DNA of 64,000 bases from Deinococcus psychrotolerans (GTDB lineage: Bacteria > Deinococcota > Deinococci > Deinococcales > Deinococcaceae). The position numbers and the translations under genes were made by a program. Below, piece by piece: positions 34,976 to 44,338 of the stretch. Every line of letters starts with the position of its first letter. The stretch's first letter is position 1. The notes under the pieces are model-generated. The model was not told where the DNA came from and did no database searches. It saw only the letters and a program-made list of their open reading frames with translations. The stretch lies in the NCBI RefSeq assembly GCF_003860465.1, contig NZ_CP034184.1:372001-436000 (forward strand), read 5' to 3'.

Positions 34976-35294
34976 GTGATCTTTTCAGCATTGCAGTCTC
35001 CAGTGAGAGCAGGGCGGGGCATACATTGAAGGCGAGGGCGATCACTGCGTCTTAAGGCTGATAGCCAAGTCGATGCACTCACCAAGACGCTGGAAGTGTG
35101 ACTATGTGCTGGCGTTTATCGTCTTCGGCCTGCTCACAGATTAGGCCAGCGGCGAACAGCTTACGGGCCACGCGCGTCAATGACATTCACTCTTTTCTAT
35201 TTCGTTACTCCTCAACTCACTGTAGAGGCTGCGGTGGGTTTGTCAATCTCAGTTGGTTGCGGTTGGTCTGCTTTCGAACGGTGCTGATGGCCGC
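34976..35294. other. Intergenic, one possible regulator fragment
   Basis: The only hint is a 39-codon minus frame (about 35087-35206) reading MSLTRVARKLFAAGLICEQA then EDDKRQHIVTL, which resembles the wing of a MarR-type regulator. Otherwise nothing recognised. Confidence 0.3.
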
Positions 35295-35347
35295 TTGACA
35301 AGAGACCACTCAGCGCCTAATTTGTTAGGTACCTTTCCAAACAAATT
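35295..35347 (+). promoter_or_regulatory. Promoter and ROK-type operator
   Basis: -35 TTGACA (35295-35300), 17-nt spacer, -10 TAATTT (35318-35323). AATTTGTT (35319-35326) and AACAAATT (35340-35347) form an inverted repeat with 8-bp arms that covers the -10 box. The A/T-rich arms with a 13-nt spacer resemble NagC/XylR-type ROK operators, so the downstream regulator probably represses its own operon. Confidence 0.75.
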
Positions 35348-35381
35348 CGCCGTGGTACCCGCCGTGCTTTTAGGGGAACGA

Positions 35382-36482
35382 ATGTCACTCGACACGGTCA
35401 TTCAAGCGCTTCAACGTCACGGAGCCCTCTCCCGCGCAGACTTGTCACGCGTGACTGGCCTGAGCAAGCCCACCATCTCCCATACCATCGAGCGGCTCTA
35501 CCAGCGCGACCTTGTCGTCGAGCAACTGCCCTTGTCCCAGGGACAGGTCGGGCGTCCCAGAACGTTGCTGCGCCTCAATTCCAAACAGTGGGCCGTGGCC
35601 GCCATCGACTTAGGCGGCACCCAGATCCGCTTGAGCGTGGGTGACGCGTCCGGGCAGCATCTGCACCGCCTGGCTTTCAAAACGAACGCCACGCTGACCG
35701 CACAGCAACTGATAGCGTTGATTCAGCGCGGCCTCCGTGAAGCGGTGGCGGCAGTTTCCATTCCGTTTGAAGCGCTTAAGACTGTAGTGCTCGGTCTGCC
35801 CGGCGTGGTCGATCCAGACACCGGAGCGCTGAATTTCGTCCCCAACCTACCCCACCTTGAGGGCGTGCCCCTGTTTGAACTGCTGTCCCGACACTTTCCT
35901 TTTCCCTTTTTAATTGAGAACGACGTGAACTTGGCAGCCTACGGGCAACACCTTCAATCTGGGGATCTGCGCTCTTCTATCTTCCTCGGCATCGGCACTG
36001 GTCTGGGCGTTGGAGTGGTACTCAACAGCGAAGTTCACAGTGGGCACCGTGGACGGGCCGGCGAGATCGGTTACGTTCCGTACGGACACGGAACCATCGA
36101 GGACATCGTTTCCGGTGCAGGACTGCAAGCGGCTTATCAGGCCCGCACCGGTCAGTGGCGCGACGCCCACTTTATTCTCGGAGCGGCGAACAGCAACGCT
36201 GACGCCAGAGCCGTGACTGACACGTTTCTCGCCGGGCTGGCCTGGCTGCTGGGGCTACTGAGCGTCAGTTACGATCCAGAATGCATTTTCCTCGGCGGTG
36301 GGGTCGGCCTACACCTCCCCGTCGACCTGAATGCGGTGTCTATTCAAATTTTTAAGCAGTTTCCCTTCACCGTTCCACTGGCCATCAGTTCTTTGGGTGA
36401 TGACGCGGCATTGTGCGGCGGCTTGATTAAAGCGGCACGCGTCAGTGCTGAGCAGATTCTGAGTACTTTGGAGAACGCCTGA
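35382..36482 (+). CDS. ROK-family transcriptional repressor
   Basis: The 366-residue product is read from ATG 35382 (AGGGGA upstream). The N-terminal winged HTH (LSRADLSRVTGLSKPTISHT) precedes a ROK sugar-kinase-like domain (AAIDLGGTQIRLSVGDASG, ENDVNLAAYG, GIGTGLGVGVVLN). The Cys-rich zinc motif of ROK proteins (CxCGxxGCxE after GEIG) is missing: here GEIGYVPYGHGTIEDIVSGAG. In NagC/Mlc that site holds the inducer pocket together, so this protein may be zinc-free. It is first in a sugar-uptake operon and should sense the imported sugar. Confidence 0.88.
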   Translation: MSLDTVIQALQRHGALSRADLSRVTGLSKPTISHTIERLYQRDLVVEQLPLSQGQVGRPRTLLRLNSKQWAVAAIDLGGTQIRLSVGDASGQHLHRLAFKTNATLTAQQLIALIQRGLREAVAAVSIPFEALKTVVLGLPGVVDPDTGALNFVPNLPHLEGVPLFELLSRHFPFPFLIENDVNLAAYGQHLQSGDLRSSIFLGIGTGLGVGVVLNSEVHSGHRGRAGEIGYVPYGHGTIEDIVSGAGLQAAYQARTGQWRDAHFILGAANSNADARAVTDTFLAGLAWLLGLLSVSYDPECIFLGGGVGLHLPVDLNAVSIQIFKQFPFTVPLAISSLGDDAALCGGLIKAARVSAEQILSTLENA

Positions 36483-36666
36483 TGCACAGACCAAACACTT
36501 CGAGCTGCGTCAAATTTCAAGCCCGGCGGTCTCAACATCAGACACGCAGTACAAGGCGCGTAGAAGTGCAGGTCGACTCGGCCTGCCTTCTGCGCGGGCA
36601 ACATCAACCGGCCCGAGACATCCCCCCCTCCCCTGCCCCGGCGCGGCTGTGCGCCAAGGAGACTTC
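36483..36666 (+). other. 184-bp leader between regulator and ABC genes
   Basis: No gene. A strong AAGGAG lies just before the next start. No promoter pair or hairpin stood out. Confidence 0.4.
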
Positions 36667-37899
36667 ATGAAGCACCTCGCTTGCGCCGCCCTGACCCTGG
36701 CCCTGCTGTCCAGCGCACAGGCCGTCACCCTCACCCACTGGGAGCACCAGTACGCGCCCCGCGCCGCCGTACTCAAGGACATGATCGCCGCTTATCAAAA
36801 AAGCAGTGGCGACAGCGTAACATTTGAGGCCATCCCCTACGACTCGTACTTCGATAAACTCACCACCGCCCTGTCCAGCAACAACGGCCCGGATATCTTC
36901 AAGGTGCCGTCAACCATGTCGTATCAGTTCATCAAAGCGGGCCTCGCCGCGCCAGCACCGACCAATCTCTACACCGCCGCGCAGGCGAAGAAAGACTACT
37001 TGACCTGGGCCGTCAATCCGGCTGTGCAGAATAACCAACTCTACGGCCTGCCCACTGATGTGCAGACCGTCGTGATGTACATCAACAACGATCTGGTCAA
37101 GGCCTGCGGAGGAAACGCCGCCCAGCCGCCGCGAACCTGGGCAGCCTTTACCAAACTCGCTCAAGCCTGCACCAAGCGCGACGCGAGCGGCAAGATGACA
37201 CAGGCAGGCGTCGACACCCGCTACAAATGGGCTTTGTTTACAACCTTTTTGTATCAAGGAACGGGCGGCAAAGTGGTCAGCCCGGCGGCCAAGAAAGCAC
37301 TCTGGGACAGCGCGGGCGGCATGAAGTCATGGAACCTGATGCAGACGTTGTTTTCAGGTTCCCAAGCCGTAGATTTGCCTACGTTCATGACCGGGCAATT
37401 CAAATTCGAACTGGGCAAGGCCGCCTTTTACTTCAATCACCCAACCACCCGCTCACGCCTCAGCGACATGAGTCCCGATCTGAAATACACCATCGCACTG
37501 CCGCCCAGTCCAGACGGCAAACCCAGCACCATCGCCTCAAGCTGGGTGTACATGGTCAATGCCCGCAGCAAGAACGTGGACGCGGCCTGGAAGTGGATCA
37601 TGTACATCTCCAGCGAAGCCTCGCAGCGCCAGTGGGTTAAGGACGGCGGCGACCTACCGGGCCTCAAGAAGTTGGTCAATGACCCTGCGCTCTTCCCAGA
37701 TGCCAACGCTAAAGTCGTGCAGCAATCGCTCAAATACGTCTATACGCCGCAGGAAGTGGGCGGTGATCCGGTGGACGCCATCCGGCAAGAGATCTGGGAC
37801 AAATTGGTGCTGACGTCCGATGCCAAAATTGATCTCGCGGCCCTAGTCAAGCAGCAAAGCGGAGCAGAAACGCAGCTTATCCAAAGCATCCTGAAGTAA
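36667..37899 (+). CDS. Carbohydrate ABC transporter, substrate-binding protein
   Basis: The 410-residue CUT1-type binding protein has a signal peptide (MKHLACAALTLALLSSAQA) without a lipobox Cys. The start of the mature chain (VTLTHWEHQYAPRAAVLKDM) and the segment NNGPDIFKVPSTMSYQFI are typical of the sugar-binding family 1. It would catch an oligosaccharide or glycoside outside the cell and deliver it to the two permeases that follow. AAGGAG precedes ATG 36667. Confidence 0.92.
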   Translation: MKHLACAALTLALLSSAQAVTLTHWEHQYAPRAAVLKDMIAAYQKSSGDSVTFEAIPYDSYFDKLTTALSSNNGPDIFKVPSTMSYQFIKAGLAAPAPTNLYTAAQAKKDYLTWAVNPAVQNNQLYGLPTDVQTVVMYINNDLVKACGGNAAQPPRTWAAFTKLAQACTKRDASGKMTQAGVDTRYKWALFTTFLYQGTGGKVVSPAAKKALWDSAGGMKSWNLMQTLFSGSQAVDLPTFMTGQFKFELGKAAFYFNHPTTRSRLSDMSPDLKYTIALPPSPDGKPSTIASSWVYMVNARSKNVDAAWKWIMYISSEASQRQWVKDGGDLPGLKKLVNDPALFPDANAKVVQQSLKYVYTPQEVGGDPVDAIRQEIWDKLVLTSDAKIDLAALVKQQSGAETQLIQSILK

Positions 37900-37942
37900 A
37901 GCGCCGAGCCGAGCAGCGCTAAGCCGCTCTTGAAGGAGGCCG

Positions 37943-38845
37943 ATGCGGTACCAAACCAGACTGCGTTTATGGGGCTACGCCTTCTTACTGCCGAGCGTCT
38001 TGCTGTTCGCGGCAGTGGTGGCCTATCCGCTGCTGAATCTGTTTCGCCTGAGCACTTTTGAGTCCGGTTTATTTACCGGCACGCGCTTTGTCGGGATTGA
38101 CAATTACGTCAAGATGCTGGAGCAACCTCAGTTTTACCAGTCGCTCAAAGTCACGCTGATCTGGACGCTGGGGGTCGTACCACTCACGCTGGTGCTCGGC
38201 CTGCTCGTCGCCCTGCTGCTCAATCAAGGCGCAGCCCGCTTCACCGGCTTTTTCCGGGTGGTGTACTTCATTCCGGTGGTGACCAACATGGTGGCCGCCT
38301 CGTTCGTCTGGAAATGGTTGTTTGAGCCGACCAACGGCGTGGTCAATTATTTTGCTGCTTCGCTGCACCTCGCTCAGCCCGGCTGGCTGGCCGATCCGAA
38401 GTACGCCCTGAGCGCCATGATGGTGGTGGGCATCTGGAAGCAGTTGGGCTTTGCCATGGTGCTGTTTCTGGCTGGTTTGCAGGGGCTGCCCCGCGAGGTG
38501 CTGGACGCGGCCCGCATTGATGGGGCCAGCTCATCTCAGGCGTTCTGGTTCGTGAAGCTGCCCCTCCTCAACGCCACGCTGATTTTCGTTCTGGTGCTGC
38601 TGACGGTCAACGCTTTCCGGGTCTTTACCATTCCCTACGTGATGAGCGCCGGTGGCCTGACCTACGGCACGCCGGGCGGGCCGCTGGACAGCACCCGCGT
38701 CTTCGCGATTCATATCTACGATCTCGGCTTCAAAGCCCATCAAATGGGCGCGGCGTCCGCAGCGGCGGTGGCCCTGCTCCTGCTGACCATGCTGCTGACG
38801 CTGCTTCAGTTTCGTCTGGTCGGACGTCCTGGGAGTGCAGAGTGA
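37943..38845 (+). CDS. Carbohydrate ABC transporter, permease 1 (MalF/UgpA type)
   Basis: The 300-residue protein has six predicted membrane helices and the EAA-type loop LPREVLDAARIDGASSSQAF that docks the ATPase. AAGGAGG precedes ATG 37943. Overlap of four bases (GTGA) with the second permease. No ATPase gene lies in the operon, so the transporter must use a shared MsmX/UgpC-type ATPase coded elsewhere. Confidence 0.93.
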   Translation: MRYQTRLRLWGYAFLLPSVLLFAAVVAYPLLNLFRLSTFESGLFTGTRFVGIDNYVKMLEQPQFYQSLKVTLIWTLGVVPLTLVLGLLVALLLNQGAARFTGFFRVVYFIPVVTNMVAASFVWKWLFEPTNGVVNYFAASLHLAQPGWLADPKYALSAMMVVGIWKQLGFAMVLFLAGLQGLPREVLDAARIDGASSSQAFWFVKLPLLNATLIFVLVLLTVNAFRVFTIPYVMSAGGLTYGTPGGPLDSTRVFAIHIYDLGFKAHQMGAASAAAVALLLLTMLLTLLQFRLVGRPGSAE

Positions 38846-39708
38846 TCACCCGTCACGTTAATGCCCAAGAACATCCCCGTACCCGCTCCTCCCTGCCGCC
38901 ATTAACCCTACTGGCTTACCTCCTGATCGGCATTGGGGGCGTGGTGATGATGCTGCCACTGGCGTGGATGGTCTCGGCCAGCTTCAAGCCGATGAGTGAG
39001 ATCATCCAAGTACCTCCAACCTGGATTCCGCAGCACTTTACCTTCAGGAACTATCAGCAGGTGTTCGCCGAGTTCCCATTCGCCCGCTACTTTCTCAACA
39101 GCGTCGTCACGACACTGCTGATCATCCTCAGCGTGCTGATCAGCAGTGTCAGTGGCGGGTACGCGCTGGCGAAGTTCCGCTTGCCAGGCCAGCACGTGAT
39201 TTTGATTCTGTTTTTACTGGCCCTAATGGTGCCATTTCAGAGCTTGATGGTGCCCACCTATCAGTTGATGGTGTCGCTCCATCTGGTCAACACCTACGCG
39301 GGGGTGGTGTATCCCTTTTTATTCAGCGCCACAGGAATTTTTTTGATGCGGCAGTTCATTTCTGATCTGCCCAGCGAGCTGATCGAAGCGGCACGGATTG
39401 ACGGAGCCAGTGAACCCAGAATTTTAATGAGCGTCATCCTGCCGCTCCTGGGGCCAGCGCTGGCGGCCCTGACCATTCTGGAATTTAGCTCCGCTTGGGA
39501 GGAGTTTTTGTGGCCGAGTATCATCACCTCCAGTGACGCGACCCGCACTATCCCCATCGGACTACAGTATTTCGCCGAGCAGTACGGTACTCGGATTGAC
39601 CTTCAGATGGCGGGCAGTACCTTGGCCGCCTTGCCGGTAATTCTTGGATTTCTGCTGTTGCAAAAGCAGTTCATCGAGGGCATTGCCCTGACGGGAGTGA
39701 AAGGATGA
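38842..39708 (+). CDS. Carbohydrate ABC transporter, permease 2 (MalG/UgpE type)
   Basis: The 288-residue protein has six membrane helices and the EAA loop LPSELIEAARIDGASEPRIL. Start GTG 38842 overlaps permease 1, and its own stop overlaps the glycosidase start (ATGA). It forms the channel together with permease 1. Confidence 0.93.
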   Translation: MITRHVNAQEHPRTRSSLPPLTLLAYLLIGIGGVVMMLPLAWMVSASFKPMSEIIQVPPTWIPQHFTFRNYQQVFAEFPFARYFLNSVVTTLLIILSVLISSVSGGYALAKFRLPGQHVILILFLLALMVPFQSLMVPTYQLMVSLHLVNTYAGVVYPFLFSATGIFLMRQFISDLPSELIEAARIDGASEPRILMSVILPLLGPALAALTILEFSSAWEEFLWPSIITSSDATRTIPIGLQYFAEQYGTRIDLQMAGSTLAALPVILGFLLLQKQFIEGIALTGVKG

Positions 39709-41429
39709 GTGGACCGACGACTTTCGCACCTCCGGTCACTGACCGCAGCCCCGTTGTGCCAACGGGCAATACCTGGGTAGCCTTGCCAGATATCACGCTC
39801 GAGGGTCAGGTTCGCAGCCTGAACGTGACGCATCAAGGCGTCAGCGGGTTACTGGCTCTGCTGGGAGAACCGCTCTTTGAACCGGTGGTTCTCTTAGGCG
39901 GTCAAGTGGTTACGCTCGAGAATTGGCAGGTCAACTTGCGCGAGGGCTGGATTCCTGAATTCAGCGCCCAAGCTGGGGACTTGACGGTGAAGTGGATCAT
40001 CCTCACGCCTCCGGGCGAGCAGGGCCTAATGCTGCATCTCAGCGTAACCGGCCATCCGGAGGCCCAGGCAGCCTTACGGTTTCGCCCGACCACCGTGCAT
40101 CTACAGCGTTTCCGAAACGATCCGCTGGACGTCAGCCTGACCGAAACGTTTGACTCCTGGACAGGCGCATATGTTCTGGAAGTTCGGGCAGGCGTGCCCT
40201 TGCTGGCCCTAGGCCTACGCGGCGAATCTGCCCTGACCCGGCAAGATAACCTGCTGATCTCGCAGAGCGCCGACTGCACCGTCTACGTGGGCGTGGCCGC
40301 TGACGCTGATGGCGCGAGAACCACCAGCGTCCACCTGGCCCGACTGGGATTTCAGGCTGAACTGGAGCGCAGCGCTACCGAACTGGCCCGATTGGCCGGG
40401 CCGTTTCCTCCATTGGTCAAGCGGCATGCGCTGCATAACTATTTCTTCTCAGCAGGCGATGAGGTAGACGGTGTGGGTCAGGCGCTGATGACTTCGCGCA
40501 GCCCCCGCTATTACGTGGCCGGAGCATTCTGGGCACGTGACGCGCTGCTGTGGAGCTTCCCAGCCGTTCTGTACGCCGACGTGGATACGGCGGAGTCCCG
40601 GCTGCTTACGGCGCTGGAGCGCCACACCTGGACGCCGGGCGAACACGCGCAGTACCTGAACGGGCGTCCACTCTATCCGGGGTTTGAACTTGACGAGGCG
40701 GCGGCTTTTCCCTGGGCAGTGGCCCGCTTCGTGCAGCACACCGAGCGGTTTGATTTCCTGCAAGATCCGCAAGTGCGCCGCGCCCTTGAGCGGGTGCACC
40801 GCCGAATCGGGCGGGCAGCGCATCCCAGCGGCCTTTACGCCACCATGCTCGGCCCCACCGACGATCCGGTAACTTATCCACTGCTGACCTATGACAATGT
40901 GCTGCTGGCCTCAGGTTGGCGCGGACTGGCCAGACTTGGGTACCAAAAGGAAGCGCTGAGTACTCAGGCGGGCGCATTGGAACAAGCCATTTGGAAGCGC
41001 TGCGTAGGGGATGGTCTCCATGGCCAGCAATTCGTTTGGGCCACAGACGGCGCAGGGCAGTATCAGCTTCATGACGAACCGGCGGGCAGCCTGACCTTAC
41101 TGCCGCATCTGGGCTTTTGTAACGCTGAACATGACGTCTACCGCCAGACGGAGCGTTGGATTACAAATGAAAATCCTTACCACTATTCAGGGACGTTTTC
41201 AGGTCAAGGCAGTCCGCACTTTCCGTATCCGAGTTGTTTTTCGCTGGCCAACATGCTGTTATCTGGCCAGGGGGAAGTGGCCCAAGACGTGCTGGTTCGT
41301 GCGCCGCTGGACGCCGGACTGGCATGTGAAGGCTACGACGTAAACAGCGGCGAGGTGAGAACCGGAGCGGGGTTTGCGGCGTGCAGCGGATTTCTAGCGT
41401 GGGCGGCGGTTGACGAACAAATGCGCTGA
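39705..41429 (+). CDS. Six-hairpin glycosidase, GH125-like
   Basis: The 574-residue protein has no signal peptide, so it acts in the cytoplasm on imported sugar. After an N-terminal beta domain (~220 residues) comes an (alpha/alpha)6 part with AGAFWARDALLWSFPAVLYA, which aligns in type with the D-x-x-x-M-W-L-R-D-S motif of GH125, and a C-terminal SGTFSGQGSPHFPYPSC, like the GIGSPH signature of that family. GH125 enzymes are exo-alpha-1,6-mannosidases; another six-hairpin family is possible. The gene overlaps permease 2, so hydrolysis is directly linked to uptake. Confidence 0.7.
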   Translation: MSGPTTFAPPVTDRSPVVPTGNTWVALPDITLEGQVRSLNVTHQGVSGLLALLGEPLFEPVVLLGGQVVTLENWQVNLREGWIPEFSAQAGDLTVKWIILTPPGEQGLMLHLSVTGHPEAQAALRFRPTTVHLQRFRNDPLDVSLTETFDSWTGAYVLEVRAGVPLLALGLRGESALTRQDNLLISQSADCTVYVGVAADADGARTTSVHLARLGFQAELERSATELARLAGPFPPLVKRHALHNYFFSAGDEVDGVGQALMTSRSPRYYVAGAFWARDALLWSFPAVLYADVDTAESRLLTALERHTWTPGEHAQYLNGRPLYPGFELDEAAAFPWAVARFVQHTERFDFLQDPQVRRALERVHRRIGRAAHPSGLYATMLGPTDDPVTYPLLTYDNVLLASGWRGLARLGYQKEALSTQAGALEQAIWKRCVGDGLHGQQFVWATDGAGQYQLHDEPAGSLTLLPHLGFCNAEHDVYRQTERWITNENPYHYSGTFSGQGSPHFPYPSCFSLANMLLSGQGEVAQDVLVRAPLDAGLACEGYDVNSGEVRTGAGFAACSGFLAWAAVDEQMR

Positions 41430-41457
41430 GTTTGATGTAGCTCAGCGCATTTGTTCG
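41414..41457 (+). terminator. Hairpin terminator overlapping the stop codon
   Basis: CGAACAAATGCGCTGAG (41414-41430) and CTCAGCGCATTTGTTCG (41441-41457) form a perfect 17-bp stem. The left arm encodes the last codons and the stop of the glycosidase. T-run is weak, but the stem is the strongest in the area and ends the sugar operon. Confidence 0.75.
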
Positions 41458-41769
41458 TCTGCACAGTGGATGTTCCACACCTACCAATCGGAGACCAAAC
41501 ACGCTAAGAAACGGTTCTCAGAGCGCATTTGAGTCCTGACGAGAAGAGAGATGACCGCCGCAATCTGCTGGCACTATCTAATCGGCGCTCCTCTGTAATT
41601 ATAAGGGTTCTGCCGCCACCTCAGATTGACGCTCACTTAGAGAGCTTGCTGGCAGGATTCGGGGCGACGTACTTCACGCATCCGGGAGTGGCGCTGCTGG
41701 AGGGGATCAGAGCAGGAGTCTCTCCGAGTCTTCCTCTGCGCTTAGCTGGCTTGATTGATCTTCTTTAAA
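41458..41769. other. Gap with an unrecognised 79-codon frame
   Basis: A plus frame at 41529-41768 (TTG or GTG-type start only) ends GVSPSLPLRLAGLIDLL. It has no RBS and no known motif. I do not count it as a gene. Confidence 0.3.
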
Positions 41770-42830
41770 GGAAGAGCCAGATTGAGCGCAGTGTGCCGCC
41801 ACTCCAGCAGTACCGCCGCCTCGAAACGGAAGATGCAGCACCAAGTGGAGGGCGCATTGCCTGTGGACGTTGGACTGCTTCTCTTCCCAGAATGTCCTTA
41901 GCAGCGGCTGCGTCACCAGATCACGCTGTTTGATGCTGCATCCGGCTTGCCGGGCCACCTAGCCCGTCTGGAAGAGCACTTCCCACAGCAGCGGGTTCGC
42001 TCTCCCAACATCCAGCGCCGCTAGGGCTCCCAGCGCCTCTGCCCGCAGTCTCACCAACCCGGACGAGTTCAGGTAGGGCAGCACGCGCTCACTGTCTACG
42101 GGTTTACCAATGTCAGCCAGCCCTCCTAAAGAACTCCAGTTACTCGCGCGGCGACAGCCTTAAGTCCACTATGTCGAGGTAGATCTGCCGGACGTCATGG
42201 CCTGCCTGCCTTAGGGTGTACTGCACCTGTAAACGGACGCTGTTGTGCGTGTCCAGTAGCGCCCACTGGATCTCGCCAGCTTTGGAGTCAGTGATCAAAG
42301 TAGGAAGCGAACGGATAAGAGCCGATGAGCGCACCCCCGCGTCCGGGTCGCACAGCAGCCCCCTCGAGGCGTCTAAGGAGATCAGCGGCGCGAGCACCCG
42401 GCAGATACGCACTTCTGGATCGCCGATAAGCAGTACCTGAACCTCAGCCCTCACCCCTTGGGAGCCGAGCATCTGGAGCAGTGCACGGCGCACGGCCACA
42501 TCTGGGAAGTGCCAGCCTTCCCGTGGGGCCCCGGCAGTTCTTTCAGCAGGGTCTGAACCCGCCCGAATAGTGCGGGGAAGGGGGCCCGAACCTCAGAACC
42601 AGAGGCAGGTACTCGATCCACCAGAAGGCCAGAGCAGGCTGATCGTAGACGTCCAGAGCAGCGCGGGCTTCAGCGCGGATGGGAGAAACCCAGTCGTTGC
42701 AGCGCAGCAGCAACAGGCCCAGACTACGGGCGGTGGGTGAGAGCGGCCAGAAGACGGCAAGCTCGGGCATGGACGTGGCGCAAGGCCAAAGCCAGCTGCA
42801 ACTCGGGTGGGCCTCGGCGAGGGGTGCCCA
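41770..42830 (-). pseudogene. HEAT-repeat protein gene, decayed
   Basis: Several minus-strand pieces in different frames together read as HEAT-like repeats: SPTARSLGLLLLRCNDWVSP with IRAEARAALDVYDQ (42550-42770), then ALLQMLGSQGVRAEVQVLLI, DPDAGVRSSALIRSLPTLI and LDTHNSVRLQVQYTLRQAG (42140-42499), then GLVRLRAEALGALAALDVGR (about 42000-42070). Frames change near 42520 and 42150, and again near 41960. The whole is a ~1.06-kb gene that has lost its reading frame. The repeat pattern is common in Deinococcus proteins of unknown role. Confidence 0.6.
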
Positions 42831-43141
42831 CGCCTTCTACTTAAGGTGTTCTGTCCAACTCAAGCATCCTCCGCGCCCAATCAGCTAACTGGGGCCAGCT
42901 TGCCTACGTCCGCGCCAGCGATTTGCTCAGCGATCTCAAGCGCCGTTTCGAGTTGTGGTTTCGGCCCACCTGGCAGCCAATCGCTCTCAGGCGCGCCGCG
43001 AGCAGACACCCGCCCATTGGCCCAGACGACCAAACAGGACAAGCGGCCCGCCACGTCTGGTCAGCGGAGCTCGCATATCCCTCGCTTGTCACTATGTCTC
43101 AAATCACATTTGGCTGGTCACTCAGGCGGCCCAATACTTAC
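42831..43141. other. Gap upstream of the oxidoreductase
   Basis: Open frames run through here on both strands, but none shows a domain. On the minus strand LPGGPKPQLETALEIAEQIAG looks protein-like and may be the lost N-terminus of a neighbour. No promoter identified. Confidence 0.3.
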
Positions 43142-44158
43142 ATGACTGCTCAACGCACCCTTTCCCGTGAGGTTCAACTCGCCGCCCGCCCTCAAGGAGC
43201 GCCAAAAGACAGCGATTTTTCGATGGTGGAGCGCGAATTGGGCCAGCCGGGTGCGGGTGAGGTACTGGTTCGCAATCTGTATCTGAGCGTAGATCCTTAC
43301 ATGCGCGGACGCATGAACGATGTCAAGTCGTACACCCCACCTTTTGCACTCAACCAAACCATGACCGGCGGTGCAGTGGGCGAAGTGATCGCATCGGGCG
43401 CGGATGGCCTGAGCGTCGGTGATTTGGTTCTTCACGATCAGGGCTGGCGTACCCATGCGCTTCTTCCTGCACAGGCGGCCCGCAAGGTAGAAGTCCACAG
43501 TGGCCTCTCTCCCAGAATGTATCTGGGCATTCTGGGGATGCCCGGCCTGACCGCTTACGCCGGGCTCCTTGAGGTTGCCAGCTTCAAACCCGGCGATGTG
43601 GTGTTCGTGTCGGGCGCGGCAGGAGCCGTCGGCAGCGCGGTGGGGCAGATCGCGCGACTCAAGGGAGCTAGGGAGGTGATTGGCAGTGCCGGGTCAGCTG
43701 CGAAGGTGGCACACCTGACCAACGTCTTAGGCTTTGATGCCGCTTTTAATTACAAAGACAGTTCGGTTGCTAAGCAACTGCGTCAAACTGCTCCGGACGG
43801 CATTGATGTGTATTTCGACAATGTAGGCGGTGATCACCTTGAAGCGGCACTCTTTGCCTTCAACCCTTTTGGTCGCGCGGCGCTGTGCGGAGCCATCAGC
43901 CAATACAACGCAGCCCAGCCGCCCAGCGGCCCGCGCAATCTAGCGCTAGCCATTGGCAAGCAATTAACGCTCAGAGGCTTCATCGTCAGCAGCTACAGCC
44001 ACCTGTTTCCGCAGTTTACGAAGGACGTCAGCGGCTGGCTCTTGTCCGGTGAACTGCACCATGACGAGACGGTCGTAGAGGGAATTGAGAATACGCCGGA
44101 AGCCTTCATGGGAATGCTAGATGGCCAAAACACCGGAAAAATGGTGATCAAGCTCTAA
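43142..44158 (+). CDS. NADP-dependent oxidoreductase, CurA/LTB4DH-like
   Basis: The 338-residue enzyme reduces alpha,beta-unsaturated carbonyls with NADPH. It has LSVDPYMRGRM near the N-terminus and the nucleotide loop VFVSGAAGAVGSAVGQIARL, then YFDNVGGDHLEAALFAFNPF, all typical of the leukotriene-B4-dehydrogenase/CurA group. ATG 43142 is chosen because family homology starts soon after (SREVQLAARPQGAP); the open frame continues 73 codons upstream without domain content. No good RBS; a start at 43094 is possible. Confidence 0.88.
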   Translation: MTAQRTLSREVQLAARPQGAPKDSDFSMVERELGQPGAGEVLVRNLYLSVDPYMRGRMNDVKSYTPPFALNQTMTGGAVGEVIASGADGLSVGDLVLHDQGWRTHALLPAQAARKVEVHSGLSPRMYLGILGMPGLTAYAGLLEVASFKPGDVVFVSGAAGAVGSAVGQIARLKGAREVIGSAGSAAKVAHLTNVLGFDAAFNYKDSSVAKQLRQTAPDGIDVYFDNVGGDHLEAALFAFNPFGRAALCGAISQYNAAQPPSGPRNLALAIGKQLTLRGFIVSSYSHLFPQFTKDVSGWLLSGELHHDETVVEGIENTPEAFMGMLDGQNTGKMVIKL

Positions 44159-44208
44159 CTCAGAATTGAGAAAAGCCACTGACCAACCATCAGACAAAAT
44201 TCCGAGAT

Positions 44209-44230
44209 ACCCCAGAACTTACTCTGGGGT
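44209..44230 (+). terminator. Short hairpin after the oxidoreductase
   Basis: ACCCCAGA and TCTGGGGT form an 8-bp stem with a 6-nt loop, 50 nt after the stop codon. No T-run; a moderate terminator candidate. Confidence 0.5.
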
Positions 44231-44338
44231 GGAAAGGAGCCACGCCGAGGCTAAAAATCATAGCTCTAACCGTCTTGACGTTGGAGTGTTCTGAAGAAGC
44301 GGCGATGCAGCTGAGGTGCTCCCAAAAACCGATCCGTG

